Origin: Jejubacter sp036620675
Lineage (GTDB): Bacteria > Pseudomonadota > Gammaproteobacteria > Enterobacterales > Enterobacteriaceae
Assembly (NCBI GenBank): GCA_036620675.1
Contig: JAZHEE010000010.1
Direction: 5' to 3' (one strand)
Length of the DNA: 64,000 nt
Under the pieces are notes generated by a model. That model was not told the origin of the DNA. It did no database searches and saw nothing but the letters and a program-made list of their open reading frames with translations. A program made the translations under genes and the position numbers. Shown piece after piece: positions 44,506 to 53,949 of this stretch (position 1 is the stretch's first letter; each line of letters starts with the position of its first letter).

Positions 44506-45315
44506 ATGGCAACAGTAGTAACCGATGCCTGGCAACAGCGCTTTGGCGGCACGGCTCGCTTATATGGACGCGATGCCCTGACGCTTTTCGCCAACGCGCA
44601 TATTTGCGTAGTGGGGATTGGCGGCGTCGGGAGCTGGGCGGCGGAAGCGCTGGCGCGTACCGGCATCGGCGCTATCACGCTTATCGATATGGATGATGTC
44701 TGTGTAACCAACACCAACCGCCAGATTCACGCCTTGCTCGGAACCGTCGGTCAGGCGAAAGGCGAGGTGATGGCAGAGCGCATCCGCGCTATCAACCCCG
44801 AGTGCCGGGTCACTGTGGTGGATGATTTCGTTACGCCGGATAACGTGGCGCAGCTGCTTGATCAGGGCTTCAGCTATGTAATTGATGCTATCGATAGCGT
44901 CAGGCCAAAGGCGGCGTTGATCGCCTGGTGCCGGCGTAACAAGGTGCCGCTGGTCACTACTGGCGGTGCGGGCGGACAGATCGACCCGACCCAGATTCAG
45001 GTGGCCGACCTGGCGAAGACCATTCAGGATCCGCTGGCGGCGAAGCTGCGGGAACGCCTGAAGCACGACTTCGGCGTGGTGAAGAACAGCAAAGGCAAGC
45101 TGGGGGTGGATTGCGTTTTTTCTACCGAGGCGCTGGTTTATCCTCAGCCAGATGGTTCGGTGTGCGCCGCGAAAAGTTCCGCTGAAGGGCCGAAGCGAAT
45201 GGACTGCGCTTCCGGCTTCGGCGCAGCGACCATGGTGACCGCCAGCTTTGGCTTTGTGGCGGTCTCCCACGCGCTAAAGAAGCTGATGGCGAAAGCGGCG
45301 CGCGAACGCGCCTGA
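44506..45315 (+). CDS. tcdA: tRNA threonylcarbamoyladenosine dehydratase TcdA
   Basis: 269-residue E1-like ATPase that cyclises t6A37 to ct6A in ANN-decoding tRNAs. Nucleotide motif GIGGVGSW (37-44), then LIDMDDVCVTNTNRQ and a C-terminal membrane-proximal helix. Works with CsdA-CsdE as sulfur relay; its gene converges on csdE with a 2-bp gap. Confidence 0.95.
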   Translation: MATVVTDAWQQRFGGTARLYGRDALTLFANAHICVVGIGGVGSWAAEALARTGIGAITLIDMDDVCVTNTNRQIHALLGTVGQAKGEVMAERIRAINPECRVTVVDDFVTPDNVAQLLDQGFSYVIDAIDSVRPKAALIAWCRRNKVPLVTTGGAGGQIDPTQIQVADLAKTIQDPLAAKLRERLKHDFGVVKNSKGKLGVDCVFSTEALVYPQPDGSVCAAKSSAEGPKRMDCASGFGAATMVTASFGFVAVSHALKKLMAKAARERA

Positions 45316-45317
45316 TT

Positions 45318-45761
45318 TCAGGCTTCGAGGGCGGCCTGGCGCACAGCCTGCGCCAGCGCCGCCAGCCCCTGACTGCGCGAGGCGCTTAACTGGGCGCTGA
45401 GCCCCAGCTCATCGAACAGCGCCAGGGGATCTTCCTGACCCAGCGCTGCGGCCGTTTTTCCTTCAATCGCGGTCAGCATTACGGCTAACAGACCGCGAAC
45501 GATCCGCCCTTCGCTATCGCCATAAAAGTGCAACCGGCCATCCGCCAGCCGGCGGTGACCAAGCCACACGCGGTTTTCGCAACCAGCTATCTCAATCTCC
45601 GGGCTTTTCAGGGCTTCCGGCAGGGCGGGAAGCTGTTTGCCCAGCAGGATTAGCTGGCGATACTTATCTTCCCACTGGCGCAGCGGTTTGAAGGTTTGAC
45701 GCAGGCTGTCTGCGGTAATCACGGCGCCAAAAGGGTGGCCGACCAGTTCCGGGCTTGTCAT
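45318..45761 (-). CDS. csdE: Sulfur acceptor protein CsdE
   Basis: 147-residue SufE-like acceptor of persulfide sulfur from CsdA. Active Cys61 in IAGCENRVWLG, and GDSEGRIVRGLLAVML. The ATG at 45761 gives exactly the E. coli length; a frame running 84 bases further only extends into csdA. It starts 4 bp after the csdA stop, so it is the second gene of csdAE. Confidence 0.95.
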   Translation of the reverse strand: MTSPELVGHPFGAVITADSLRQTFKPLRQWEDKYRQLILLGKQLPALPEALKSPEIEIAGCENRVWLGHRRLADGRLHFYGDSEGRIVRGLLAVMLTAIEGKTAAALGQEDPLALFDELGLSAQLSASRSQGLAALAQAVRQAALEA

Positions 45762-45765
45762 CGTT

Positions 45766-46971
45766 TCAGTCTCCCAGTATTTCCAGGGCCCGGTCGACGG
45801 CGTCGATAAGTTTCCCGACATCATCCCGGGTGTTATAGGGGGCAAAAGAGGCGCGCAGGGTGCCGCCGACGCCCAGCGCTGCCAGTAGCGGCTGGGCGCA
45901 GTGCTGCCCGGCCCGCAGCGCGATGCCGGACTGCGCCAGTAGCGTGATCATATCGGCATGGTGAATGCCTGCGAAGTCGAAGGCCAGCAGGCTGGCGTCC
46001 TGGAGCCGGAAACTGCGAAATCCGGGGCGCTGTGCCAGTGCTTCTTCAGCCAGCGTCGCCAGCCCCTGGCAGTAGCGTTCCGCTTCTGCCATATCCGTTT
46101 CACTCAGCCACGCCAGGGCGGCGCTGAGCCCCGTGACGCCAGCGATATTCGGCGTACCCGCCTCGAAGCGGTGCGGGACAGGCTGTGGAGTAAAGCCGTC
46201 GAAGCTGACCTTGTCCACCATTTTACCGCCGCCGAGCCAGGGGGGCATCGTTTCCAGCAGCGCTTCTCGTCCGTACAGTACGCCGATGCCGGTCGGCCCG
46301 TAAAGCTTATGGCCGGAAAAGGCATAGAAGTCGATATTGAGCCCGCGCACATCCGGCGGGCAGTGAACGATGCCCTGGGCGCCGTCCACCACCACGACCG
46401 CACCAGCCTCGTGGGCGTAGTCGATGGCGCGCGCCAGATCCGGACGACCGCCGGTGACGTTGGACATCTGCCCCAGCGCCAGGATGCGGGTACGTGAGCT
46501 AAGCAGCGCCGGTAGGCTGTCGATATCCGGCAGGCCGACGTCGGTGACGGGGAGTTTTACCACCCGGGCACCGGTCTGTTGGGCCACCATCAGCCAGGGG
46601 ATCAGATTGGCGTGATGCTCGGCTTCGCTGACCAGAATCTCATCGCCGGATTGCAGCCGGGGGCGGGCGTAGCACTGGGCCACCAGATTAATCGATTCGG
46701 TGGCGCCGCGAGTCCAGACGATTTCCCGCGGGCTGGCGGCGTTAATCAACCCGGCTACCGCATCGCGCGCCGCTTCATAGCGGGCGGTGAGGTGCTGCGC
46801 CGCCTCATACTGGCTGCGGTGCACATTACCGGCGCTCAGGCTGTAAATTTGCTGGCTGGCATCGATAACCGGCTGGGGTTTCAGGGCGGTAGCGGCGCTG
46901 TCGAGGTAAACTCCTGCGTCGTCCAGCGCCGGGAACTGCGCGCGAAAGCGGGCAGGATTAAAAGCGTTCAT
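45766..46971 (-). CDS. csdA: Cysteine desulfurase CsdA
   Basis: 401-residue PLP enzyme of the SufS/CsdA group. PLP lysine K222 in FSGHKLYG; the catalytic-loop cysteine is in ALRAGQHCAQP; EHHANLIPW and GQMSNVTGG are conserved. Start at 46971 has AGGAT 6 bases upstream. Supplies sulfur through CsdE, and supports TcdA. Confidence 0.95.
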   Translation of the reverse strand: MNAFNPARFRAQFPALDDAGVYLDSAATALKPQPVIDASQQIYSLSAGNVHRSQYEAAQHLTARYEAARDAVAGLINAASPREIVWTRGATESINLVAQCYARPRLQSGDEILVSEAEHHANLIPWLMVAQQTGARVVKLPVTDVGLPDIDSLPALLSSRTRILALGQMSNVTGGRPDLARAIDYAHEAGAVVVVDGAQGIVHCPPDVRGLNIDFYAFSGHKLYGPTGIGVLYGREALLETMPPWLGGGKMVDKVSFDGFTPQPVPHRFEAGTPNIAGVTGLSAALAWLSETDMAEAERYCQGLATLAEEALAQRPGFRSFRLQDASLLAFDFAGIHHADMITLLAQSGIALRAGQHCAQPLLAALGVGGTLRASFAPYNTRDDVGKLIDAVDRALEILGD

Positions 46972-47246
46972 GGCGATCCTCATACTGTTAGCCTGTGTCC
47001 CTAAACCCCCTTATAGCACTGGCGCTGAGCGAAAAGTTCGCTGGCAAGGCGGAGGGGGAAGGGCAGAGTGGCCCTCTGTTCAAGCCCGACCCTGAATGGA
47101 TCGTGACGCATTTCGGCGTCGGGAACAACTATTGGATTACTCTGTTTTTTTACTCCATTTATCCGCCACTGGATTAAGCTTAGTAATGACGGATAACGGT
47201 TTCTGGCCGTTGCCCATCGTGGGCTACAGAATTTAAGGAGAAAAAT

Positions 47247-47474
47247 ATGAATAAGAAAGCGGTACTGTTCCTTTCTGCCTGCGCAATGACAGTCGCTTTG
47301 ACTGCCTGCTCTGGCCCGAACTACATGATGCACACCAGCGATGGCCGTACCATTATCTCTGAAGGTAAACCGGTCACCGACAGTGAAACCGGTATGATTA
47401 GCTATGTTGATGCCGACGGCAATAAACAGCAGATCAACCGTTCCGACGTTCGTGAAATGGTGGAACTGGACTAG
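47247..47474 (+). CDS. ygdI: Small lipoprotein YgdI
   Basis: 75-residue DUF903 lipoprotein; lipobox LTAC with Cys21, followed by MMHTSDGRTIISEGKP, clearly paralogous to YgdR (18998-19216). AAGGAG precedes the start. Function unknown; likely outer-membrane anchored. Terminator at 47512-47539. Confidence 0.93.
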   Translation: MNKKAVLFLSACAMTVALTACSGPNYMMHTSDGRTIISEGKPVTDSETGMISYVDADGNKQQINRSDVREMVELD

Positions 47475-47511
47475 CGTTGCAGAACACTCGCGCCTGATGG
47501 CGTGACATATG

Positions 47512-47539
47512 GGCAGGCGGGGTAACGTCTGCCTTTTTT
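47512..47539 (+). terminator. Terminator of ygdI
   Basis: GGCAGGC / GTCTGCC stem (one G-T pair) followed by TTTTTT. Confidence 0.8.
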
Positions 47540-47570
47540 GTTCTGGTCGCGTTCTGGGGGAGTCTCGGGC

Positions 47571-47771
47571 AAAAAAAAAGCACCGCATCTGGCGGTGCTA
47601 CATTAAATCACTATGGACAGACAGGGTAAATGTACAGAAAGTGAAATCAGGTAGCCCTGCTACCGTGGTCTGAATCGCAGACCAATTGCAAACACAACAA
47701 CACAACATCACAACCGTAAGCCAAAAGCCCCCGAAACAAGTCCGTAAGCTTTTCGTTCCGGCTCAGGAAGT
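47571..47771 (-). ncRNA. gcvB: GcvB small RNA
   Basis: About 201 nt, divergent from gcvA in the ygdI-gcvA interval, its E. coli position. The 5' end ACTTCCTGAGCCGGAACG, the G/U-rich target-binding region R1 (GGCTTACGGTTGTGATG then TGTTGTTGTGTTTGC), the hairpin GGTCTGCGATTCAGACC, and the terminator AGCACCGCC-AGATGC-GGTGCT with a nine-T run are all present. GcvB with Hfq represses amino-acid and peptide transporter mRNAs and is activated by GcvA. The segment just before R1 (ACGGACTTGTTTCGGGGG) differs from E. coli. Confidence 0.95.
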
Positions 47772-47898
47772 GGCGCCACTATAGGTATTTGCTGGTAGAT
47801 GCTCAACGGACAATTTATAATGTCTCAGATAAAAAAAACTAATAGGTGAAACTTGTAGCCTATTTGTGTATTCGCATTAACAATTGGTATACAAAGCC

Positions 47899-48816
47899 AT
47901 GTCCAAGCGATTGCCACCTCTTAACGCGCTGCGCGTTTTCGATGCCGCTGCCCGCCACCTTAGTTTTACTAAAGCGGCCGAAGAGCTCTTTGTCACTCAG
48001 GCTGCGGTCAGTCACCAGATTAAGTCGCTGGAAGACTTCCTTGGCCTGAAACTGTTCCGGCGCCGAAACCGTTCGCTGTTGCTGACGGAGGAAGGACAGA
48101 GCTACTATCAGGACATCAAAGAGATTTTTTCCCAACTGACCGAAGCGACGCGTAAGCTCCAGGCCCGTAGCGCCAGGGGGGCGCTGACGGTCAGTATGTT
48201 GCCAAGCTTTGCGATTCACTGGCTGGTGCCGAGACTGTCCAGCTTTAACGCCGAATGGCCGGGCATTGATGTGCGTATCCAGGCGGTGGATCGCGAAGAA
48301 GATAAGCTGACCGATGATGTGGACGTGGCTATTTTCTACGGTCGCGGTAACTGGCCGGGGCTGAGGGTGGAAAAGCTTTATGCCGAGTACCTGCTGCCGG
48401 TTTGTTCGCCGCTGCTACTGACCGGCGAAAAACCACTAAAAGCGCCGGCAGATCTGGCGCAGCATACGCTGCTGCATGACGCGTCGCGTCGTGACTGGCA
48501 GACCTGGATGCGCCAGATGGGGCTGGCGCATATTAATGTGCAGCAGGGGCCGATTTTCAGCCACAGCGCTATGGTGCTACAGGCGGCGATTCACGGCCAG
48601 GGGATCGCGCTGGCCAACAATGTGATGGCCCAGTCGGAGATCGAAGCGGGACGCCTGGTCTGCCCCTTTAACGATGTTCTGGTCAGTAAAAACGCGTTTT
48701 ATCTGGTATGCCATGACAGCCAGGCTGAACTGGGTAAAATAGCCGCCTTTCGGCAGTGGATTCTGGCGCGTGCGGCCAGTGAGCAGGAAAAGTTCCGCTT
48801 TCGTTACGAACAATAG
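47899..48816 (+). CDS. gcvA: GcvA, glycine cleavage operon regulator
   Basis: 305-residue LysR-type regulator activating gcvTHP and gcvB with glycine, repressing with purines via GcvR. Winged helix at about 8-66 (NALRVFDAAARHLSFTKAAEELFVTQAAVSHQ). Start at 47899 gives the E. coli length; a start 15 bases earlier is possible but adds residues absent from the family. The 128 bp to the gcvB 5' end holds their shared control region. Confidence 0.96.
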   Translation: MSKRLPPLNALRVFDAAARHLSFTKAAEELFVTQAAVSHQIKSLEDFLGLKLFRRRNRSLLLTEEGQSYYQDIKEIFSQLTEATRKLQARSARGALTVSMLPSFAIHWLVPRLSSFNAEWPGIDVRIQAVDREEDKLTDDVDVAIFYGRGNWPGLRVEKLYAEYLLPVCSPLLLTGEKPLKAPADLAQHTLLHDASRRDWQTWMRQMGLAHINVQQGPIFSHSAMVLQAAIHGQGIALANNVMAQSEIEAGRLVCPFNDVLVSKNAFYLVCHDSQAELGKIAAFRQWILARAASEQEKFRFRYEQ

Positions 48817-48862
48817 AACAGGACGCGCGCCAGGGTGTCGCGCACTTATTTAAGGTTAGATT

Positions 48863-49258
48863 ATGACCAGCCGTTTTATGCTGATTTTCGCCGCGGTGAG
48901 CGGTTTTGTGTATGTGGCGCTGGGCGCATTTGGCGCTCACGTGCTGAGTAAATCTTTGGGAATGGCCGAGATGAACTGGATCCAGACCGGGCTTCAGTAT
49001 CAGGCTTTCCACACGCTGGCGATTCTGGGCCTGTCGGTGGCGATGCAGCGTCGTATCAGTATCTGGTTTTACTGGAGCAGCGTCTTCCTGGCGCTGGGCA
49101 CGGTGCTGTTCAGCGGTAGCCTGTACTGCCTGGCGCTTTCGCACCTGCGCCTGTGGGCCTTCGTTACGCCGGTGGGGGGCGTCAGCTTCCTCATTGGCTG
49201 GGTTCTGATGCTGATCGGCGCCATTCGCCTGAAGCGTAAGGGCGTGACCCATGAATAA
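48863..49258 (+). CDS. ygdD: DUF423 inner-membrane protein YgdD
   Basis: 131-residue protein with four hydrophobic segments and the DUF423 signature GALGAHVL-like motif (ALGAFGAHVL near 20) plus GGVSFLIGW. Role unknown. Overlaps rlmM by 8 bases, hence co-translated. Confidence 0.93.
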   Translation: MTSRFMLIFAAVSGFVYVALGAFGAHVLSKSLGMAEMNWIQTGLQYQAFHTLAILGLSVAMQRRISIWFYWSSVFLALGTVLFSGSLYCLALSHLRLWAFVTPVGGVSFLIGWVLMLIGAIRLKRKGVTHE

Positions 49259-50351
49259 GGTAATTCTTTACTGCCGGCAGGGATTCGAGAAAGAGTGTGC
49301 GGCGGAGATAACCGATAAAGCGGGGCGCCTGGAAGTTTATGGTTTCGCCAGGGTCAAGGATAACAGCGGTTATGTGATCTTCGAATGCTATCAGCAGGGG
49401 GAAGCGGACAAGCTGGGGCGCGAGCTACCGTTCAGTGGGCTTATCTTCGCTCGCCAGATGTTTGTGGCGGGCCCCCTGCTGGAAGATTTATCCCCGGAAG
49501 ATCGCATTACGCCTATCGTCAGTGCTTTGACCAACGTAGTAGAGCGCGGCGGCGATCTGCGGGTCGAGGTAGCAGATACCAATGAAAGCAAAGAGCTGAT
49601 GAAGTTCTGCCGCAAATTCACGGTGCCGCTGCGTTCCGCGCTGCGTAGCGCGGGCGTACTGGGTCGTCAGGACTCCGCACAGCGTCCGGTGGTTCACGTC
49701 TTCTTTATTGCGCCCGGCTACTGCTACACCGGCTATTCGTACAGCTTTAATAACTCACCTTTCTATATGGGAATTCCGCGTCTGCGTTTCCCGGCGGATG
49801 CCCCCAGCCGTTCCACTCTTAAGCTCGAAGAAGCGTTCCATGTTTTTATTCCCCATGACGAGTGGGACGAGCGTCTGGCTAACGGGATGCACGCGGTGGA
49901 TCTTGGCGCCTGTCCTGGCGGTTGGACTTACCAACTGGTGAAACGCAATATGTGGGTCTACAGCGTGGATAACGGCCCCATGGCCCAGAGCCTGATGGAT
50001 ACCGGACAGGTGACCTGGCTGCGGGAAGATGGTTTTAAGTATCGCCCCACGCGTACCAATATCTCGTGGATGGTGTGCGATATGGTGGAAAAACCCGCCA
50101 AAGTTGCGGCGCTGATGGCTCAGTGGCTGGTAAACGGCTGGTGTCGTGAAACCATCTTTAATCTGAAGCTGCCGATGAAAAAACGCTATGAGGAAGTTTC
50201 CCGAAACCTTGAGTATCTGCAAAGTCAGCTTGATGAGGGAGGGATTAACGCCCGGATTCAGGCGCGCCAGCTCTATCATGACAGGGAAGAGGTGACCGTG
50301 CATGTCCAGCGGATGTGGGCGGCAGTCGGGGGGCGGCGCGACGAACGCTGA
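49251..50351 (+). CDS. rlmM: 23S rRNA 2'-O-ribose methyltransferase RlmM
   Basis: 366-residue SAM-dependent enzyme methylating C2498 of 23S rRNA. N-terminal THUMP domain and Rossmann methyltransferase with AVDLGACPGGWTYQLV (SAM motif) and a K-D-K-E tetrad including the K in FNLKLPMKKRYEE. Converges on xni with 7 bp between. Confidence 0.96.
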   Translation: MNKVILYCRQGFEKECAAEITDKAGRLEVYGFARVKDNSGYVIFECYQQGEADKLGRELPFSGLIFARQMFVAGPLLEDLSPEDRITPIVSALTNVVERGGDLRVEVADTNESKELMKFCRKFTVPLRSALRSAGVLGRQDSAQRPVVHVFFIAPGYCYTGYSYSFNNSPFYMGIPRLRFPADAPSRSTLKLEEAFHVFIPHDEWDERLANGMHAVDLGACPGGWTYQLVKRNMWVYSVDNGPMAQSLMDTGQVTWLREDGFKYRPTRTNISWMVCDMVEKPAKVAALMAQWLVNGWCRETIFNLKLPMKKRYEEVSRNLEYLQSQLDEGGINARIQARQLYHDREEVTVHVQRMWAAVGGRRDER

Positions 50352-50358
50352 ATCCGGT

Positions 50359-51114
50359 TTAGCGCGTCAGGCGTAGCTGTTGCAGATTGCCGTTGAGTTC
50401 AAGATCGGTTCGCAGCTGCGCCACTTTACGACTGATAAACGCCAGGTCGCGACCTTCGATCAGGCGTTTGCGCCATTTATTGTCGACTGCCTCCAGGTTT
50501 TCGTAGACGCCCTCCAGGGTTTGGTACTGGCCGATAAGCTGAACCGCGCTTTTGGGGCCAATGCCCGCCACGCCTGGAATCTTACTACTACTGATGCCCG
50601 CCAGCCCCCAGAAATCCGGCAACTGAGCGGGCTGTACGCCGAATTCACTATCGACGAATGGGGCATCCAGCCAGCGTTTCTGAAAGTAGTCCCGAACCCG
50701 AATGGCGGGCGACAGAAGCTGACAGTAGCCTTTATCGGTAGAGACAATAGTCACCTGCTGCCCGGCGCGCGCCACCTTTACCGCCAGGGTGGCCGCCAGA
50801 TCGTCGGCCTCCTGGCCTTCCAGCTCCTGGCTGGCAACGCCCTGATCCTGAAACGCGGCGCGTAGCCTGGGCATCTCCTGATGCAGATCTTCAGGCATGG
50901 GAGAACGGCCAGCCTTATAGTCCGGCAGTATCTGATGGCGCCATCCTTCGCGGCGCGCTTCGTCGTCGAATACCGCCACCGCGTGGGTGGGTTGACAGTG
51001 GACAATCAGCTGCTGCAGCGCGTGTACGCAGCGCTCCTCGCACGGAGAACCCTGTACCGCATGAATACGACGAATCAGATTAAGCGCGTCGACGATAAGA
51101 AGATGAGCCGCCAT
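50359..51114 (-). CDS. xni: Flap endonuclease Xni (ExoIX)
   Basis: 251-residue 5'-nuclease-domain protein with the acidic cluster LIVDALNLIRR, EGQEADDLAATLA, and a helix-hairpin-helix stretch (GVAGIGPKSAVQLI). It acts on flapped DNA, related to the 5' domain of Pol I. Downstream of sdaC-sdaB. Confidence 0.95.
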   Translation of the reverse strand: MAAHLLIVDALNLIRRIHAVQGSPCEERCVHALQQLIVHCQPTHAVAVFDDEARREGWRHQILPDYKAGRSPMPEDLHQEMPRLRAAFQDQGVASQELEGQEADDLAATLAVKVARAGQQVTIVSTDKGYCQLLSPAIRVRDYFQKRWLDAPFVDSEFGVQPAQLPDFWGLAGISSSKIPGVAGIGPKSAVQLIGQYQTLEGVYENLEAVDNKWRKRLIEGRDLAFISRKVAQLRTDLELNGNLQQLRLTR

Positions 51115-51219
51115 CGTTTTTCCCCTGTCTGAAGAAGGAGTTAGCCTAACATAAATCGGGCCATGATGGGGATGAGAGGAACGGCCGACAGCGCAGAGGC
51201 ACCGCCGGCCGCGAGGCGT

Positions 51220-52587
51220 TTAATCGCAGGCCAGCACTTTCATCGCCAGGCCGCCGCGTGAAGTTTCGCGGTATTTGGCGTTCATATCCTTGCCCGTCTC
51301 GTACATGGTCTCAATCACTTTGTCGAGGCAGACCCTTGGCGCGCTGGTGCGGCGTAGCGCCATCCGTGCCGAGTTGACCGCTTTGACTGACGCGATAGCG
51401 TTACGCTCGATGCAGGGCACCTGCACCTGGCCTGCCACCGGGTCACAGGTCAGGCCCAGGTTATGTTCCATGGCGATTTCCGCGGCGATACAGACCTGAG
51501 CCGGGCTACCACCCAGCAATTCCGCCAGACCGGCAGCAGCCATGGAACAGGCCACGCCAACTTCGCCCTGACAGCCCACTTCGGCACCGGAGATTGACGC
51601 GTTCATCTTATACAGCGAACCAATGGCGCTGGCGACCAGCAGGTAGCGCGACAGCGAGCCGGGGTTCACTTCGCGGATAAACTTATCGTAGTAGGCCAGC
51701 ACCGCCGGGACTATCCCACAGGCACCGTTGGTCGGGGCCGTGACGACGCGCCCGCCAGCGGCGTTCTCTTCGTTAACCGCCAGCGCGAACATATTGATCC
51801 AGTCCACCACGGCCATCGGATCGGTACTGATTTTGTCCTGGCTCACCAGCATCCGACGCAGGGCGGCGGCGCGGCGCGGCACCCGCATCTTGCCCGGCAG
51901 CACCCCTTCGGTGTGAATACCGCGCTCAATACCGCCGCGCATCACCTCCCATACCCGGGCAAAATGCTGGTCCAGTTCCTGCTGGCTGTGCAGTGCCAGC
52001 TCGTTTCTCAGCATCAGTCCGGAAAGAGAAAGACCGGTATCCTGGCAGTGGCGCTGCAGGTCTTCGGCACTGGTATAGGGGTAAGGCACCGCCACCGGCG
52101 TGTCGTCGACCAGGCCAAAGTGGGCTTCGTCAACGATAAAGCCGCCGCCGATAGAGTAGTAAGTCTGGCTGTAGAGCACCTGATCGCCTGCCAGCGCGGT
52201 AATACGCATGCCGTTTTCGTGCAGCGACAGATTATCGGCATGGAAATTCATGCAGCAATCCACCGGGAATTCCACCTCGTGCTGGCCGTTAGCCAGCATC
52301 AGGCGGCCGAAGGTGTTCACACCCTGGATGAATTCGGGAATGGCGTCGATATCCACCGTATCGGGAAGATTACCTGCCAGCCCCATAATAATGGCGATAT
52401 CGGTGTGGTGGCCTTTGCCGGTCAGGGACAGTGAGCCGTAAACGTCCACCACCACGCGGGTGACATCGTGCAGGAGTCCCTGCGCTATCAGGTCATCCGT
52501 AAACTGTTTACCCGCCTTCATCGGCCCTACAGTATGCGAACTTGAGGGGCCAATACCGATTTTAAAGATATCAAAAACACTAATCAT
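51220..52587 (-). CDS. sdaB: L-serine dehydratase 2, SdaB
   Basis: 455-residue 4Fe-4S enzyme deaminating serine to pyruvate. N-terminal beta domain (IGPSSSHTVGPMKAG) and C-terminal alpha domain with cluster cysteines in TNGACGIVPA, EVGCQGEVGVACSMAAAG and LTCDPVAGQVQVPC. Start at 52587 gives the E. coli length; its ribosome site (GGTGA) is weak, hinting at coupling to sdaC. Confidence 0.96.
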   Translation of the reverse strand: MISVFDIFKIGIGPSSSHTVGPMKAGKQFTDDLIAQGLLHDVTRVVVDVYGSLSLTGKGHHTDIAIIMGLAGNLPDTVDIDAIPEFIQGVNTFGRLMLANGQHEVEFPVDCCMNFHADNLSLHENGMRITALAGDQVLYSQTYYSIGGGFIVDEAHFGLVDDTPVAVPYPYTSAEDLQRHCQDTGLSLSGLMLRNELALHSQQELDQHFARVWEVMRGGIERGIHTEGVLPGKMRVPRRAAALRRMLVSQDKISTDPMAVVDWINMFALAVNEENAAGGRVVTAPTNGACGIVPAVLAYYDKFIREVNPGSLSRYLLVASAIGSLYKMNASISGAEVGCQGEVGVACSMAAAGLAELLGGSPAQVCIAAEIAMEHNLGLTCDPVAGQVQVPCIERNAIASVKAVNSARMALRRTSAPRVCLDKVIETMYETGKDMNAKYRETSRGGLAMKVLACD

Positions 52588-52623
52588 AATGGTCACCGGT
52601 AGCAATAAGCATATCAGGGGGAG

Positions 52624-52647
52624 GGGGCGCCGCCTTCACGGCGCCCC
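52624..52647. other. 9-bp hairpin between sdaC and sdaB
   Basis: GGGGCGCCG-CCTTCA-CGGCGCCCC, perfect stem in the 66 bp intercistronic gap, no T-run. Probable mRNA processing/stability hairpin or partial attenuator for sdaB. Confidence 0.65.
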
Positions 52648-52653
52648 GGGGGA

Positions 52654-53949
52654 TTAACTGAACAGCGAGTAGAAGATAGCCGAGATAGCGATCAGGCCCA
52701 TGATGACCACGAACACGTTGCTGATGTGGCCGCTGTACTTACGCATGGCCGGCACTTTGTGGATGGCGTACATTGGCATCAGGAACAGAATCATTGCGAT
52801 AATCGGGCCGCCCAGGGTTTCAATCATGCCCAGGATGCTCGGGTTCAGGGTGGCCACAATCCAGGTGGTGACCAGCATGAACAGCGCCGTGATACGGTTC
52901 AGACGACCTTCTTCGATGCTCTTGCCGCGACCGCGCAGGGACTTAATCACCATTCCGTTAAAGCCTTCGCTGGCGCCCAGGTAGTGGCCCAGGAAAGATT
53001 TGGTGATGGCCACGATAGCGATGATCGGCGCCATCCAGGCGATGATCGGCGCGTTAAAGTGGTTTGCCAGATAAGAGAGAATTGAGATGTTCTGCTCTTT
53101 CGCCGCAGCAAGATCTGCCGGTGTCAGGCTCAGTACGCAGCTGAACACGAAGAACATGACCGTCAGCACCATCATAATGTGCGCGTAAGCCAGGATGCGG
53201 GAGCATTTCTTCTCGGCGTTATCGCCGTACTCTTCGCGCTTGGCGACCGCGAAGGAAGAGATGATCGGCGAATGGTTAAAGGAGAACACCATCACCGGAA
53301 TCGCCAGCCACAGGGTCATCAGCAGACCGCTGCCGGTGTTGGCACTGTTGCTGAGCGACAGGGTTTCCAGTGCCGCGCCGTTCCACTGCGGAATCAGGTA
53401 GAAGGCCAGCAGCATCAGAACCGCGACAAACGGGAAGACCAGAATGCTCATCGCCTTAACGATCATCTGACGGCCGAAGCGGACAATGGTCATCATTCCG
53501 ACGATCAGAATTAGTGACAGAATAGCGCGCGGCGGCGAAGTCATTCCCAACTGGTGGGTGATGAAGCTGTCTACGGTATTGGTGATAGCCACGCTGTAAA
53601 CCAGCAGAATGGGGTAGATAGCAAAAAAATAGAGCAGGGTAATCAGTTTACCTGCGCCCACGCCAAAATGTTCTTCCACCACTTCCGTAATATCTTCACC
53701 CGGATTTTTGCCTGACAGCACAAAACGAGTCATGCCCCGGTGGGCGAAGAAGGTCATGGGGAAAGCCAGAATAGCCATGATGATCAGCGGTATCATGCCA
53801 CCGACCCCGGCGTTAATCGGCAGGAACAGAACGCCTGCGCCGATCGCCGTGCCGTACAGGCCCAACATCCACATGGTGTCGGTCTTGCGCCAGGTACTGC
53901 TGCTTGCCGCGTCAACGGAAGCGATAGTGCTGGTTTGGGTGGTTTCCAT
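52654..53949 (-). CDS. sdaC: Serine transporter SdaC
   Basis: 431-residue inner-membrane serine/proton symporter of the HAAAP family, 11 predicted membrane segments beginning at about 28 (GLYGTAIGAGVLFLPINAGVGG). GGAG lies upstream of the ATG. With sdaB it forms a serine uptake and deamination operon. Confidence 0.96.
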   Translation of the reverse strand: METTQTSTIASVDAASSSTWRKTDTMWMLGLYGTAIGAGVLFLPINAGVGGMIPLIIMAILAFPMTFFAHRGMTRFVLSGKNPGEDITEVVEEHFGVGAGKLITLLYFFAIYPILLVYSVAITNTVDSFITHQLGMTSPPRAILSLILIVGMMTIVRFGRQMIVKAMSILVFPFVAVLMLLAFYLIPQWNGAALETLSLSNSANTGSGLLMTLWLAIPVMVFSFNHSPIISSFAVAKREEYGDNAEKKCSRILAYAHIMMVLTVMFFVFSCVLSLTPADLAAAKEQNISILSYLANHFNAPIIAWMAPIIAIVAITKSFLGHYLGASEGFNGMVIKSLRGRGKSIEEGRLNRITALFMLVTTWIVATLNPSILGMIETLGGPIIAMILFLMPMYAIHKVPAMRKYSGHISNVFVVIMGLIAISAIFYSLFS

